Shown: positions 8,208 to 16,318 of the stretch, one piece after another
Layout: every line of letters starts with the position of its first letter
How positions within the stretch are numbered: position 1 is the first letter of the stretch
Assembly: GCA_944387755.1 (NCBI GenBank)
Contig: CALXGC010000097.1
Location: 1 to 28,227 of the forward strand
Direction: 5' to 3'
Length of the DNA stretch: 28,227 bases
Origin: an uncultured Oscillospiraceae bacterium
GTDB taxonomy: Bacteria; Bacillota_A; Clostridia; Oscillospirales; Oscillospiraceae
The notes under the pieces: model-generated
The model's database searches: none
What the model saw: only the letters and a program-made list of their open reading frames with translations
What the model was told of the DNA's origin: nothing
Made by a program: the position numbers and the translations under genes

Positions 8208-9128
8208 TTAGAAGGTCCACAGAGACGACTCGTCCTCCTGGGCCTGCTCCAGGTCCTCCGGCTCCTTCGGAGCGGCCCGCTGGAGGCGGCCGGCCTGTCC
8301 GCCGGACCGGCGGGCGGCTCTGGGGAGCGCCAGAGGGATCTCTCTCAGATTCTCCGGAAGCTCCTCCAGCATTTGGGCGTCAATCTGGAATTTTTCCTCC
8401 AGGATTTTCCCCAGCGCGGCCAGCAGGGCGGCCGCGGCGGAGAGGCAACCGAAAACGCCCCCGCTTCCGGCCAGCAGCGGGGTGAATCCGCCGGCCAGGG
8501 CGGCGCCGGCCAGCAGCGCCGTGGTCTGGAAGGCAGCGGACAGGGCGTTTTTTCTGCCGTCCGTCTCCCGCTGGGAGAGCCGGCCGGTCTGGGCCTCCCG
8601 GCGGATGCGGTGCGTCAGGTCCTCGGCGCAGAGGCAGAGGGTGGTCTGGGCCAGAGAGGCGTCTCTGGGGAGGCCGGACAGCTCGCCCCGCTTTCCCATG
8701 GCGTAGAGCGTCATGGCGTTCACGGCCAGAACCAGCTCCCCGGCGGCGTTCACCCGCCGCCGGTTCCGGGCGGCCGCGCCGTCCTCCGGGGGCAGCAGCC
8801 GGTCCGGCGCGGCGGCCTCTCCCGCGGCGGAGAGCTGCGCCAGAATCTGGTTCCGCTGCTCCGGGGGCAGAGGGGCCAGGGCCGCCTCCAGGGCCTCCGG
8901 ACAGCCCTGGGGGTCCCGCAGCGCCCCGTCGTAGCAGTCCTGAAAGCGCGCCATCCAGAGCAGAAGCTCCTGGGCCATCTCCCCGCCCTGCTGCGGGGAT
9001 TTGTCCGCCAGACTGCCGCAGTACAGCGCCTGGAGCAGCTCCTGGGCGCTGAGGTCCTCCTGTAAATAGCTCCAGGCGCGGGCCGAGCGCCGGATGAGGG
9101 CGGCGCGTTCCTGTTGGGTGAGATTCAC
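8208..9128 (-). CDS. Membrane protein with acidic C-terminal tail, last gene of the AAA/Hsp70 cluster
   Basis: I do not recognise this 306-residue protein. Residues 1-195 are mostly helical and soluble-looking. Residues 199-241 are a glycine/alanine-rich hydrophobic hairpin with room for two membrane passes (ALLAGAALAGGFTPLLAG is part of it). The last 60 residues are charged and end in acidic residues plus an aromatic tip, EDESSLWTF. The GTG start at 9128 is chosen because AGGGGGTG lies just before it and the gene then begins 13 bases after the stop of the AAA+ gene; the frame itself is open further upstream. Its position as the seventh gene of one tight block says it is a membrane component of the same machine. 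No function is proposed beyond that. Confidence 0.75.
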   Translation of the reverse strand: MNLTQQERAALIRRSARAWSYLQEDLSAQELLQALYCGSLADKSPQQGGEMAQELLLWMARFQDCYDGALRDPQGCPEALEAALAPLPPEQRNQILAQLSAAGEAAAPDRLLPPEDGAAARNRRRVNAAGELVLAVNAMTLYAMGKRGELSGLPRDASLAQTTLCLCAEDLTHRIRREAQTGRLSQRETDGRKNALSAAFQTTALLAGAALAGGFTPLLAGSGGVFGCLSAAAALLAALGKILEEKFQIDAQMLEELPENLREIPLALPRAARRSGGQAGRLQRAAPKEPEDLEQAQEDESSLWTF

Positions 9129-9141
9129 GGCGCACCCCCTG

Positions 9142-11115
9142 TCACTGGCACAGGCGGCGGAGGGCGTTGGACTCCAGCCGGGAGGCAATCCGCTCAATCC
9201 GCCCCCGGAGGGCGTAAAACAGCGCCCGGTCATAGGGCCGCTGCATGGCGCAGGGCCCGGTATATTTTGCCTCCGCCTCGTTCTGTTCGTGAAAGGCGCA
9301 GGTATAGAACTCCTTCCGGAAGAGAAGCTGGTCCGGGCTGGAGACGGGGGTGAAATTCTCCCGCATCAGCTGCACATAGCAGGCGGCGATTTTGTCCAGG
9401 CTGGCGCTGCTGCTGCCCAGGGTGGTGATGGCGGGGTCCTCGACGGCGGCCTTCAGGGCCTGGAGCCAGGCGGTCAGGCTGATGGGGGCCCGGAGCTGGT
9501 CCTGGGGGATTCGAATCAGGGCGTTGACGGTGATTTTCTGGATGTCCGCCCCGGAGAGGAATTTAATGCCCTCAGGGTGTTCGGGGTCCCTGCCCTCCAT
9601 CAGCAGGTCCATAATTTTTTGCAGGGCGTTGTCGGTGAAGCAGCCCATCACCTCGTCGTCCTGGAACAGGGGGTGCAGCTCGCCGGCCATGCCCTGTTCG
9701 CTGGCCGTCTGCCTGCGCAGGCGCTCCGCCCGGCGCATCTGTTCCCGGAAGATCTCCCTGCACTCGTCGTTGGTGGGCATATAGACGGAGAAGAGGGCGT
9801 CGAAGCGGCCGCTGCGGAAGAACTCCGCCGGGAGCTGGCTGATGTCGTTGGCGGTGGCGAAGATGAAGCAGGGCTTTGTATTTTCCTGCATCCAGGTCAG
9901 CAGGCGGCCGAACATCCGCTTAAAGGTCCCGCCGTCGCCGCTGCCGGACGCCGCGCCGCTGAAGCCCTTCTCCAGCTCGTCAATCCAGAGGATGCAGGGG
10001 GACATGGCCTCCGCCTGGGCCAGGGCCTGGCGGAGATTCCGCTCCGAGTCGCCCACCAGTCCCCCCATGAGCTGGTCCATATCCATCCGCACCATGGGGA
10101 CGCCCCACCGGCGGTACAGAATCTTGGCGGCCTCCGATTTGCCGCAGCCGGGCACGCCGCACAGCAGCACGCCCTTGGGCGCGGGCACGCCCCGGTTCAG
10201 GGCGTACTCGTGGCGGCTGTTTTTGCCCATGCGTTTGCCGGTCTCGTCCGCCCAGCGCTTATAGGCGGCCATGCCCCCCAGGCTGTCCTGGGCGGCGCGG
10301 GCCTGCCGCTCCCTCTTTTCGCGGTAGAGCTGTAAAAGGCCGCCGGAGCTGCCGATGGCCTGGGCCTTGGCGTCCAGCAGCAGCTCCTCCCGGACGTCCC
10401 GGAAGAGCAGGGGCTCTTCGTCCCCGCTGTCCACCCACAGCAGCCGCTCCACGCAGCGCTCCGCCTGAATCAGGCTGAAGCCCGTCATCTGCAGGGCGAT
10501 CTCGCGGGCGTAGTCCGGGTCCTCGAAGGGGTGGCCGTTTTCCTCGGCCAGGCTGCGGACGATCTCCATGATCTCCCAGGTCTGAGGGTATCCGGCGGCG
10601 AACACCTCGGTATAGGGCTTCAGGTCCCTGGGGAGCAGGGCGGGGTCGCCGTAGAGGAGCACGCAGCTGTTCCGCAGGGCGGAGGAGACGTTCCGGCAGG
10701 CGGCGTAGCTGCGGGCATACCGGCGGAGGGCGGAGATCATGCCGGCCTCCCCCCGGCCTCTCCCGCTCCAGGAGGCCTGGGTGAGGTGCAGCAGGACCAG
10801 GCAGGGGGGCTTCTGATAGGACATCAGCCCGCCCTCCGCGCTCAGCTCCTCCAGGGCCTCCGGCTCCTCGAAGAAGTTTCCGCAGGCCTCCAGGCCGTCG
10901 GGCCGCATCCCCACATAGGCGTAGTAGTGGGCGTCGTGGCCGTCCCAGCCGCCGTCCTCCGGCCTGAGCAGGTCCACAAATTTTCCCTCCAGGGCCAGCC
11001 GGCGCATCAGGACAATCTCCTCGGTGTCCACCATAATCAGCGGCGTTTTGGCCTGATAGGCCTGGCGGCATTGTGCAATCAGCCTGTCCAGCACCTTTGT
11101 GCGGCTGCTGTCCAT
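9142..11115 (-). CDS. AAA+ ATPase, Ycf46-like
   Basis: The 657-residue protein has one complete AAA+ module in its middle: Walker A GVPGCGKS (320-327), Walker B CILWIDELEK (374-383), sensor 1 ATAND (420-424) and an arginine-finger motif SGRFD (435-439). The N-terminal 270 residues resemble the Ycf46 family, in which a domain opening with a phrase like LIMVDTEE (26-33) precedes the LGG-linker and the AAA+ module. The remaining 200 residues after the module are family-atypical. Such ATPases form hexamers and remodel protein partners using ATP. AGGAGG precedes the ATG at 11115, which I prefer to an upstream ATG at 11202 inside the previous gene. It lies between the unknown 375-residue protein (19-base gap) and the terminal membrane protein (13-base gap). 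Confidence 0.88.
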   Translation of the reverse strand: MDSSRTKVLDRLIAQCRQAYQAKTPLIMVDTEEIVLMRRLALEGKFVDLLRPEDGGWDGHDAHYYAYVGMRPDGLEACGNFFEEPEALEELSAEGGLMSYQKPPCLVLLHLTQASWSGRGRGEAGMISALRRYARSYAACRNVSSALRNSCVLLYGDPALLPRDLKPYTEVFAAGYPQTWEIMEIVRSLAEENGHPFEDPDYAREIALQMTGFSLIQAERCVERLLWVDSGDEEPLLFRDVREELLLDAKAQAIGSSGGLLQLYREKRERQARAAQDSLGGMAAYKRWADETGKRMGKNSRHEYALNRGVPAPKGVLLCGVPGCGKSEAAKILYRRWGVPMVRMDMDQLMGGLVGDSERNLRQALAQAEAMSPCILWIDELEKGFSGAASGSGDGGTFKRMFGRLLTWMQENTKPCFIFATANDISQLPAEFFRSGRFDALFSVYMPTNDECREIFREQMRRAERLRRQTASEQGMAGELHPLFQDDEVMGCFTDNALQKIMDLLMEGRDPEHPEGIKFLSGADIQKITVNALIRIPQDQLRAPISLTAWLQALKAAVEDPAITTLGSSSASLDKIAACYVQLMRENFTPVSSPDQLLFRKEFYTCAFHEQNEAEAKYTGPCAMQRPYDRALFYALRGRIERIASRLESNALRRLCQ

Positions 11116-11134
11116 AAAATAGCCTCCTTCTCGC

Positions 11135-12262
11135 TCAGCGCCGGAACGCCTCCAGGGCGGCGACGCGGTGTTTGCTGACGGGATAGAAATTGGAGTGCAC
11201 ATACCCCCGCTGGTCCAGCAGCAGGCACTCCGCCTGGCGGAATTCCACCTGGACGATGGGCTCCTCCGGCAGGGACGCGCCGTAGGTCAGCCGGTGGGAG
11301 TACGCCGCGCAGTCGAGTCCATACTCGCTGAGCAGAATCCACCCCTCGTCCTCGTACTCCGGGGCGAACCCGATGATTTTCAGGCCGGAGCAGTCGAAGG
11401 CGCGGGCGCCGTCCCGGCCGGAGACCACCAGACAGCCGCCGGTGCGCTCCATCCGGCAGGCCGGCGTCTGGGCCGCCACGGGGTGGAGCCACACCGGGAC
11501 GCCGCCCACAAAGTTGAGGTACCGGTAGTCCCCCGGCGCAATCCGCGCCTCCCTGGGAGCGGCGTCCTGGGGGCCGTCGTACAGAAGAAGGGTGACGGGG
11601 ACGTTCCGGCTGCCCTGGCGGTGGGGCGCGGCCAGGATTCTTCTGGGGGTAATGACCGCCCCCGCCTCCAGAAGCTGCGCCGCCCCCTGGTTCATCAGAA
11701 TGCGGTAGGGCCGCTGCCGGGCCGGAAGCACAATGTCGCCGCCGCCGTCCAGAACCAGCCAGCCCTCGCCGGCGGCGGTTGGGGCGTCTTGGCGGAGATA
11801 GGCGCGTTTGGCCTCCTCCGGCGTCAGGGGGCAGGCCTTCAGGTCCTTGCCGGCCAGGCCGTAGCCCGCGGCCAGCAGGCAGAACAGCCGCTGCCAGTCC
11901 GCCTCCGGCAGGCCGGAGGCGCGGGAGAGCGCCCAGAGCTCCTCCAGCCGCTGCCGCTGGACGGGGCTGGAGAAGTGCTCCCGCAGGCGGGCCCTCTGCC
12001 AGTACTCCGGGAGGCTGCACAGGGCCCAGTCGTCCCCGGCGTACTCCATGGGGGAGGCGTAGCCATACGCCTTCTCCGGGTAGAAGGCGGCGAAATAGAA
12101 CATCTCCGTGTGGTACATGGCCACGGGGGACAGAAAGCGGCACTGCTGCTGAAAGAAGCCGGCGGCCAGCTCCCGGCTGCCCAGCAGGTCCTGGGGGCGG
12201 AAGCAGTCCCGGTACCGCATGGGGCCGGTGACAGCCCGTCCCCCCATCATAAACTGTTTCAT
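11135..12262 (-). CDS. Unknown protein with beta-rich C-terminal half
   Basis: The 375-residue protein is not recognised. Its first 150 residues are rich in aromatic residues and helices (for example AMYHTEMFYFAAFYPEKAYG). The second half alternates short strands and turns, with a pattern such as GWILLSEYG and VQVEFRQAECLLLDQRGYVHSN-like blades that loosely recall RCC1/propeller repeats; this is a weak impression only. No signal peptide, membrane segment or catalytic motif is obvious. AAGGAAGGGTGAC precedes the ATG at 12262. It starts 51 bases after the Hsp70-like gene and ends 19 bases before the AAA+ ATPase, so it may be an adaptor or substrate-recognition part linking the two ATPases. Confidence 0.75.
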   Translation of the reverse strand: MKQFMMGGRAVTGPMRYRDCFRPQDLLGSRELAAGFFQQQCRFLSPVAMYHTEMFYFAAFYPEKAYGYASPMEYAGDDWALCSLPEYWQRARLREHFSSPVQRQRLEELWALSRASGLPEADWQRLFCLLAAGYGLAGKDLKACPLTPEEAKRAYLRQDAPTAAGEGWLVLDGGGDIVLPARQRPYRILMNQGAAQLLEAGAVITPRRILAAPHRQGSRNVPVTLLLYDGPQDAAPREARIAPGDYRYLNFVGGVPVWLHPVAAQTPACRMERTGGCLVVSGRDGARAFDCSGLKIIGFAPEYEDEGWILLSEYGLDCAAYSHRLTYGASLPEEPIVQVEFRQAECLLLDQRGYVHSNFYPVSKHRVAALEAFRR

Positions 12263-12313
12263 GTCACCCTTCCTTTCCGGTTCCGGCTCCGGTCCGGTCT
12301 CTGAAGGCCCCAC

Positions 12314-14398
12314 TCAGGAGGGCTTGCTGTCATAGACCAGGAACAAAACCTTGCCCAGGGCAATCTCGGCCTGGTCCTGGAGGCCGGAGACAAACTCCGG
12401 CTGGAGAATCTCCACCTTCCCCACGGCCTGTTCCGTCTTGGCGGCGGCTTTTTTCTCAATTTCGCTGCGGGAGGCGGCCGCCGTGAGCCTGCGGGCAATC
12501 TTGCCCAGGAATTTGGCGCTGAGCTTTGTGTTGTTCTTCCGGACGAAGGCCGTCACTTTTTCCTGAAAGCCATCGCTGTCCAGCGTCACGGCCAGGGCCA
12601 GGAGGGCCGCGGCGGCCAGGGGCTGGAGGGCGATCAGGCCAAAGGCGAAGGCGTACAGGACGGAGCTGAGGGTGGAGAACAAAATGCCGGGGACGATGGC
12701 GGTGATCCACGTCTGGTTGATGAGGCTGGCCAGATTCAGATTCTGGAGGATGGCCTCCTTCTGGGCGGCGGTCAGCTGGGAGAGCCTTGGGGCCGCCGTC
12801 AGGCTGACGCCGTAAATGCCGTCGGAGATTTTGTTGACTTCCTCGTGAATTTTGCCCACGGCGTCGGAGAAATGCCGGCTGAACAGCTCCTGGATGGCCT
12901 GCTGGCCGGCCTCGCCCACCAGACGCCCGTCCTCTCTGGTCCGCTGGTTGACGCTGTCGGTAAACTGTCCTACGGTGAGGGGCCCGACGGCGCTGGCGGA
13001 GGCGGCGCAGTCCCGCATGTCGTCGCACACCACCTGGACGATATGGGCGGAGAGCTCCCGGACGAAGGCCTGATACTGGTCCGCGCTCAGCTTCTCCGCA
13101 AAAGCCCGGTACTCCTCCACATAGTCCCTGCCCCGAATTTCCAGGCTCTTGCCGTAGCACAGGCCCTTGGCCACGGAGGAGGACGGGTCCCGGCTCTGGA
13201 GGACCTGGACGCCGTAGATCTGCTGGACCATATCCCGCATCCCGGAGACAAAGCTGGTCCCGCCGGTGAGGATGATGCCGCCGCAGGGGCCGGCGAGGGC
13301 CTTGGTATACTGTACGAACTCCCGGCAGAGCTCCAGCCAGGACTGCTTTGGGGAGAAGTGTCCGTTGAGCTGAATACTCTTCCGGTTCAGCGCCCGGCCC
13401 ATAAAGGCGGCGTTCATGGTGAACTGGAGCTGAAGGCCGCTGGGGGACTCCGGATTCACACGGCCTTCGCTGTCCACGCCCCAGATGGGGATGACCTGCA
13501 CGCCCAGGGAGTCCTGGCTGGGGTAGAAGGCCTCCTTCATCTCCCGGAGCTGGACCAGGAGCATCTGCCGCTGTTCCTGGGGGATCTGCGCCCTGGTCAG
13601 CCCGCTGTCCTCCAGGGCTGTTTCCAGCATCTGCTCGTCCAGGTCGTAGCCGCCCAGCCGCAGGCTGCGGGTGATCAGCCGCTTTCCCATCTGTACATAG
13701 GTAAAATCCAGGGTGGAGGAGCCGGCGTCCAGCACCGCGACGCCCTCCTCCATGGGGAGGGCCTTGGACTGGGTCTCCTCCGCGCTGAGGACGGCGGCCA
13801 TGATGGCCGCGGTGGACTCTGGCAGCACCGACACATGGGGGCACTGGGTAGCCCGCCGCAGCAGCGCCTGATAGCGCTCCATGGCCGGGAGGCTGGCCCA
13901 GGTCTCGGAGGCGGGGCAGCCGGCGGTGAGCAGGACCCGGCCCCGGGCCGCCGCCTCCGCCAGCTTGGGCTGATAGTGCAGAATCTGCCTCCAAAGGGCG
14001 CCGATGAAGGCCTCCAGCAGATGCTGGTGGGTGTGTTCCGCGTCGATTTTTGTCTCCCACTTGGCGGGCTCCACCTTGAAGTGCTGGAAGAATCCGGGGG
14101 CGTTCCTGGCCTTCCTGCCGATGACAGCCCCGCCGCTGGTAAATCGAATCAGGGTGGGCAGCTTGGCGTCGTCCTCATAGTTCATGCGCAGCCGCTCCAC
14201 AGCGGCTCCGCCGTTTTCCCCCGCCGCCTGGAGGCGGCGGAACAGGTAGGCCACGGTCTCCCCGTGGCCCACGTCAATGCCCACCACATAGTCGTATTGG
14301 GCGCACAGCATCCGGTCATAGACCAGGGACCGCTGAAAGGGGCTGCCCATGAACCAGCAGGCGGGACGGGCGGCTTCTGCTGTTGTTGACTGTACCAT
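12314..14398 (-). CDS. Hsp70/actin-fold ATPase with C-terminal membrane anchor
   Basis: The 694-residue protein has the three nucleotide-binding motifs of the Hsp70/actin superfamily in the right order: phosphate-1 VVGIDVGHGETVAY (38-51), phosphate-2 VAVLDAGSSTLDF (220-232) and adenosine GGIILTGGTSFVSGM (373-387). After residue 420 it does not look like a DnaK substrate-binding domain. A helical region runs to about 560, followed by a strongly hydrophobic stretch (about 565-606, two probable membrane passes) and a basic, lysine-rich helical tail. So the ATPase head should be cytoplasmic and tethered to the membrane. It has no DnaJ or GrpE gene beside it. AAGGAGATG precedes the ATG at 14398; an extra 35-residue N-terminal extension lies before the ATPase core. 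Hsp70-family membership is firm; the role is unknown. Confidence 0.88.
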   Translation of the reverse strand: MVQSTTAEAARPACWFMGSPFQRSLVYDRMLCAQYDYVVGIDVGHGETVAYLFRRLQAAGENGGAAVERLRMNYEDDAKLPTLIRFTSGGAVIGRKARNAPGFFQHFKVEPAKWETKIDAEHTHQHLLEAFIGALWRQILHYQPKLAEAAARGRVLLTAGCPASETWASLPAMERYQALLRRATQCPHVSVLPESTAAIMAAVLSAEETQSKALPMEEGVAVLDAGSSTLDFTYVQMGKRLITRSLRLGGYDLDEQMLETALEDSGLTRAQIPQEQRQMLLVQLREMKEAFYPSQDSLGVQVIPIWGVDSEGRVNPESPSGLQLQFTMNAAFMGRALNRKSIQLNGHFSPKQSWLELCREFVQYTKALAGPCGGIILTGGTSFVSGMRDMVQQIYGVQVLQSRDPSSSVAKGLCYGKSLEIRGRDYVEEYRAFAEKLSADQYQAFVRELSAHIVQVVCDDMRDCAASASAVGPLTVGQFTDSVNQRTREDGRLVGEAGQQAIQELFSRHFSDAVGKIHEEVNKISDGIYGVSLTAAPRLSQLTAAQKEAILQNLNLASLINQTWITAIVPGILFSTLSSVLYAFAFGLIALQPLAAAALLALAVTLDSDGFQEKVTAFVRKNNTKLSAKFLGKIARRLTAAASRSEIEKKAAAKTEQAVGKVEILQPEFVSGLQDQAEIALGKVLFLVYDSKPS

Positions 14399-14422
14399 CT
14401 TTGCATCTCCTTACCGCTGTTT

Positions 14423-14983
14423 TTATGGCTGCTCCGCCGGCGGGCGGTATACGTCCAGAAGCTGTCCGCACAGCGCCTCCGCGTAGGAGCGGACGGCCCG
14501 GCGGTAATCCTCCGCCGTCCAGCCGGCCTCCTGGTCCAGCCGCCCGGCGCGGGCCAGCGCCGCCATAGCCCGCATGGCCTCCAGAAGCTGTGCGTTGTCC
14601 AGCTCCAAAGGCTCGCAGCCCAACCGGGCGGAGAGGTCCTTCAGCGCCTCCTCCAGCTTGTCCAGCTGCCGCAGCATGGGGCGGATGTTGGTGTTGTACG
14701 CCCCCGCCCGCATCAGGGGGAGGCTGTCCTCCCGGTCCAGGGCGGACGCGGCGTACTGCCGCAGGGCGCAGCCGAAGAAGCGGAAGCCGCCGTCCTGGTA
14801 GTAGGCCCTGTGGATCTCCCGGTCCATCAGCTCCGTCAGCCGCCGCCGGCTCTCCGGGGCCTCTCCGGGCCCCGGAGGAGGCGGGCCGCCGCGGCAACGC
14901 TGTGCCAGGAGGGCCAGCTCCCGCTCCAGCTCCTGGAGCTCGCCGGCCTTTTTCCGGACCCAGATTTGAATTCTTTCCCTCAT
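14423..14983 (-). CDS. Small helical protein of the AAA/Hsp70 cluster
   Basis: The 186-residue protein is not recognised. It begins with a charged helix (RKKAGELQELERELALLAQR) likely to form a coiled coil, then a short proline-glycine linker (PPPPGPG), and a second helical part from about residue 45 to the end. No membrane segment, metal motif or enzyme motif is seen. TGAGGCGG lies before the ATG at 14983. It sits 24 bases upstream of the Hsp70-like gene, with the membrane protein gene 24 bases further upstream, which suggests a co-factor or scaffold for the Hsp70-like ATPase, comparable in position, though not in sequence, to a nucleotide-exchange or J-type partner. Confidence 0.75.
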   Translation of the reverse strand: MRERIQIWVRKKAGELQELERELALLAQRCRGGPPPPGPGEAPESRRRLTELMDREIHRAYYQDGGFRFFGCALRQYAASALDREDSLPLMRAGAYNTNIRPMLRQLDKLEEALKDLSARLGCEPLELDNAQLLEAMRAMAALARAGRLDQEAGWTAEDYRRAVRSYAEALCGQLLDVYRPPAEQP

Positions 14984-15007
14984 AAAAGCCGCCTCACAGT
15001 ACCGGCC

Positions 15008-16201
15008 TCAAAAGAACGCGGGGGCGGTCTCCGCCGCTTCCTCTTCTTCCTCCCGGAGGTCCGGCGCTCCGGCCGGCGCGGGCCGGGCCGCCTCCGCGGC
15101 GGCGGTCTCCGCCCTGTCCCGCCGGGTCAGGATGGAGAGCTGGCCCACCAGGGCCGCCGTCTTGTCGGAGAGGACCGCCATCGCCGCGCCGCCGGCGACG
15201 GCCGCCGCGCCGATGACCTGGTGGACCAGGGCCTCGTGCCGGATGTTGGCGACCCAGCCGGCAACCATGTCGGCGTCCGCTATGGCGTACTGGATGCCGG
15301 GTGCGCCGGAGGCGGTGGTTGCCGTGGCGAACTCCGAGAACACGGCGGGAATCTCCAGCACGGCGTTGGCGTTGACCGCCTCCGCCATCGCCGCCGCCGT
15401 CTGCGCCGCCGCCATCGCCGCCCCGGTGTTAAAGACGAAGATTCCCACGCCGATGATCACCGCCGCAATGGCGGCGGCCAGCAGGATCTTTCGGGCCATA
15501 TCCCTGGAGAGGAAGCCCCTGGAGACGGCGTCCGCCGCCGCCTGGGCCTGTACGCCGGCGCAGGCGAGGTTGGCGGCCTCGTGGATGGTCATGGAACCGC
15601 CGCTGTTCAGGTAGAGCTCCATGGCGGCGATGCACTTGTAATTTGTGCCGTTTTCCCCCAGGGCCGCCGCCGAAGCGAGGTAGTCGCCGGAGGCCGCAAG
15701 CTTTCTGGCCAGGGCCTGCATGGCCTCCGGGGGCAGATAGAAGTTCTGAACGGCCTGCCGGACGGCCTTCTCCAGGTCCTTCGGGGAGGCGGGATGACGG
15801 CTGCGGAGCTGCCGGGAGTAGTAGCGCCAGAAGAGCTCGTCCGTGGAGACGCCCCGCTCCAAATCCTGCCGCAGGCCGGGGTCCTGGTGGGCGGTCAGGC
15901 CGAAGTACAGCTTGTGGAGGGCCAGCGTCCGCTGCTCGCCGCCCAGGTCCTGAAGGCTCTCCAGAAGCTGATTGAGCACCGCCATAGCGTCCGCGCTGAC
16001 CGCGTCCCGGATTCCCTCGCAGCTGGCCGCGGCGGCAATGCACTGCTGGGCCGTCTCCCCGGCCTGGTCGGGGTCAACGCCCCTGCTGGTCTGCATCTGG
16101 ATCAGCGTCTCCGTCAGGCTGCCCGTCTCCGCCGCCTGAAGCATCCGGGTGTAGATCTGACGGGAGAAGGTCTTGGTGAAAAAATTCTCCTGCTGTTTCA
16201 T
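15008..16201 (-). CDS. Membrane protein with acidic C-terminal tail, second gene of the cluster
   Basis: I do not recognise this 397-residue protein. Residues 1-235 are helical with a cluster of Tyr/Phe/Trp (DELFWRYYSR, 121-130). A first membrane helix lies at about 239-259 (AAAIAAVIIGVGIFVF), a second at about 326-345, and the alanine-rich loop between them would be outside if the ends are cytoplasmic. The tail after 360 is charged and ends DLREEEEEAAETAPAFF, that is, acidic then aromatic, like the seventh gene of the cluster. AAAGGAG precedes the ATG at 16201. A 117-base gap separates it from the first gene and contains a possible internal -10 box. Confidence 0.75.
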   Translation of the reverse strand: MKQQENFFTKTFSRQIYTRMLQAAETGSLTETLIQMQTSRGVDPDQAGETAQQCIAAAASCEGIRDAVSADAMAVLNQLLESLQDLGGEQRTLALHKLYFGLTAHQDPGLRQDLERGVSTDELFWRYYSRQLRSRHPASPKDLEKAVRQAVQNFYLPPEAMQALARKLAASGDYLASAAALGENGTNYKCIAAMELYLNSGGSMTIHEAANLACAGVQAQAAADAVSRGFLSRDMARKILLAAAIAAVIIGVGIFVFNTGAAMAAAQTAAAMAEAVNANAVLEIPAVFSEFATATTASGAPGIQYAIADADMVAGWVANIRHEALVHQVIGAAAVAGGAAMAVLSDKTAALVGQLSILTRRDRAETAAAEAARPAPAGAPDLREEEEEAAETAPAFF

Positions 16202-16262
16202 AAGCTTGCCGCTCCTTTTCTTTGTTTTTGGCTTCAGGGGTTCCGCCCTGAGCTTTGACTAC

Positions 16263-16268
16263 AGTATA
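16263..16268 (-). promoter_or_regulatory. Possible internal -10 box before the second cluster gene
   Basis: TATACT on the minus strand lies in the only sizeable gap of the cluster (16202-16318). The -35 at 17-base spacing is poor (TATCTT), so activity is doubtful. Confidence 0.3.
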
Positions 16269-16318
16269 GCGGCGGGGCGCCGGGAAAGATACCGCCCGGC
16301 GGGAAAAAGAATGCGCGT

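Noticed and set aside
12845..14389. A 514-codon plus-strand frame opposite the Hsp70-like gene
   Set aside because: It is an antisense shadow; the Hsp70 motifs are on the other strand and this frame has no recognisable domain.
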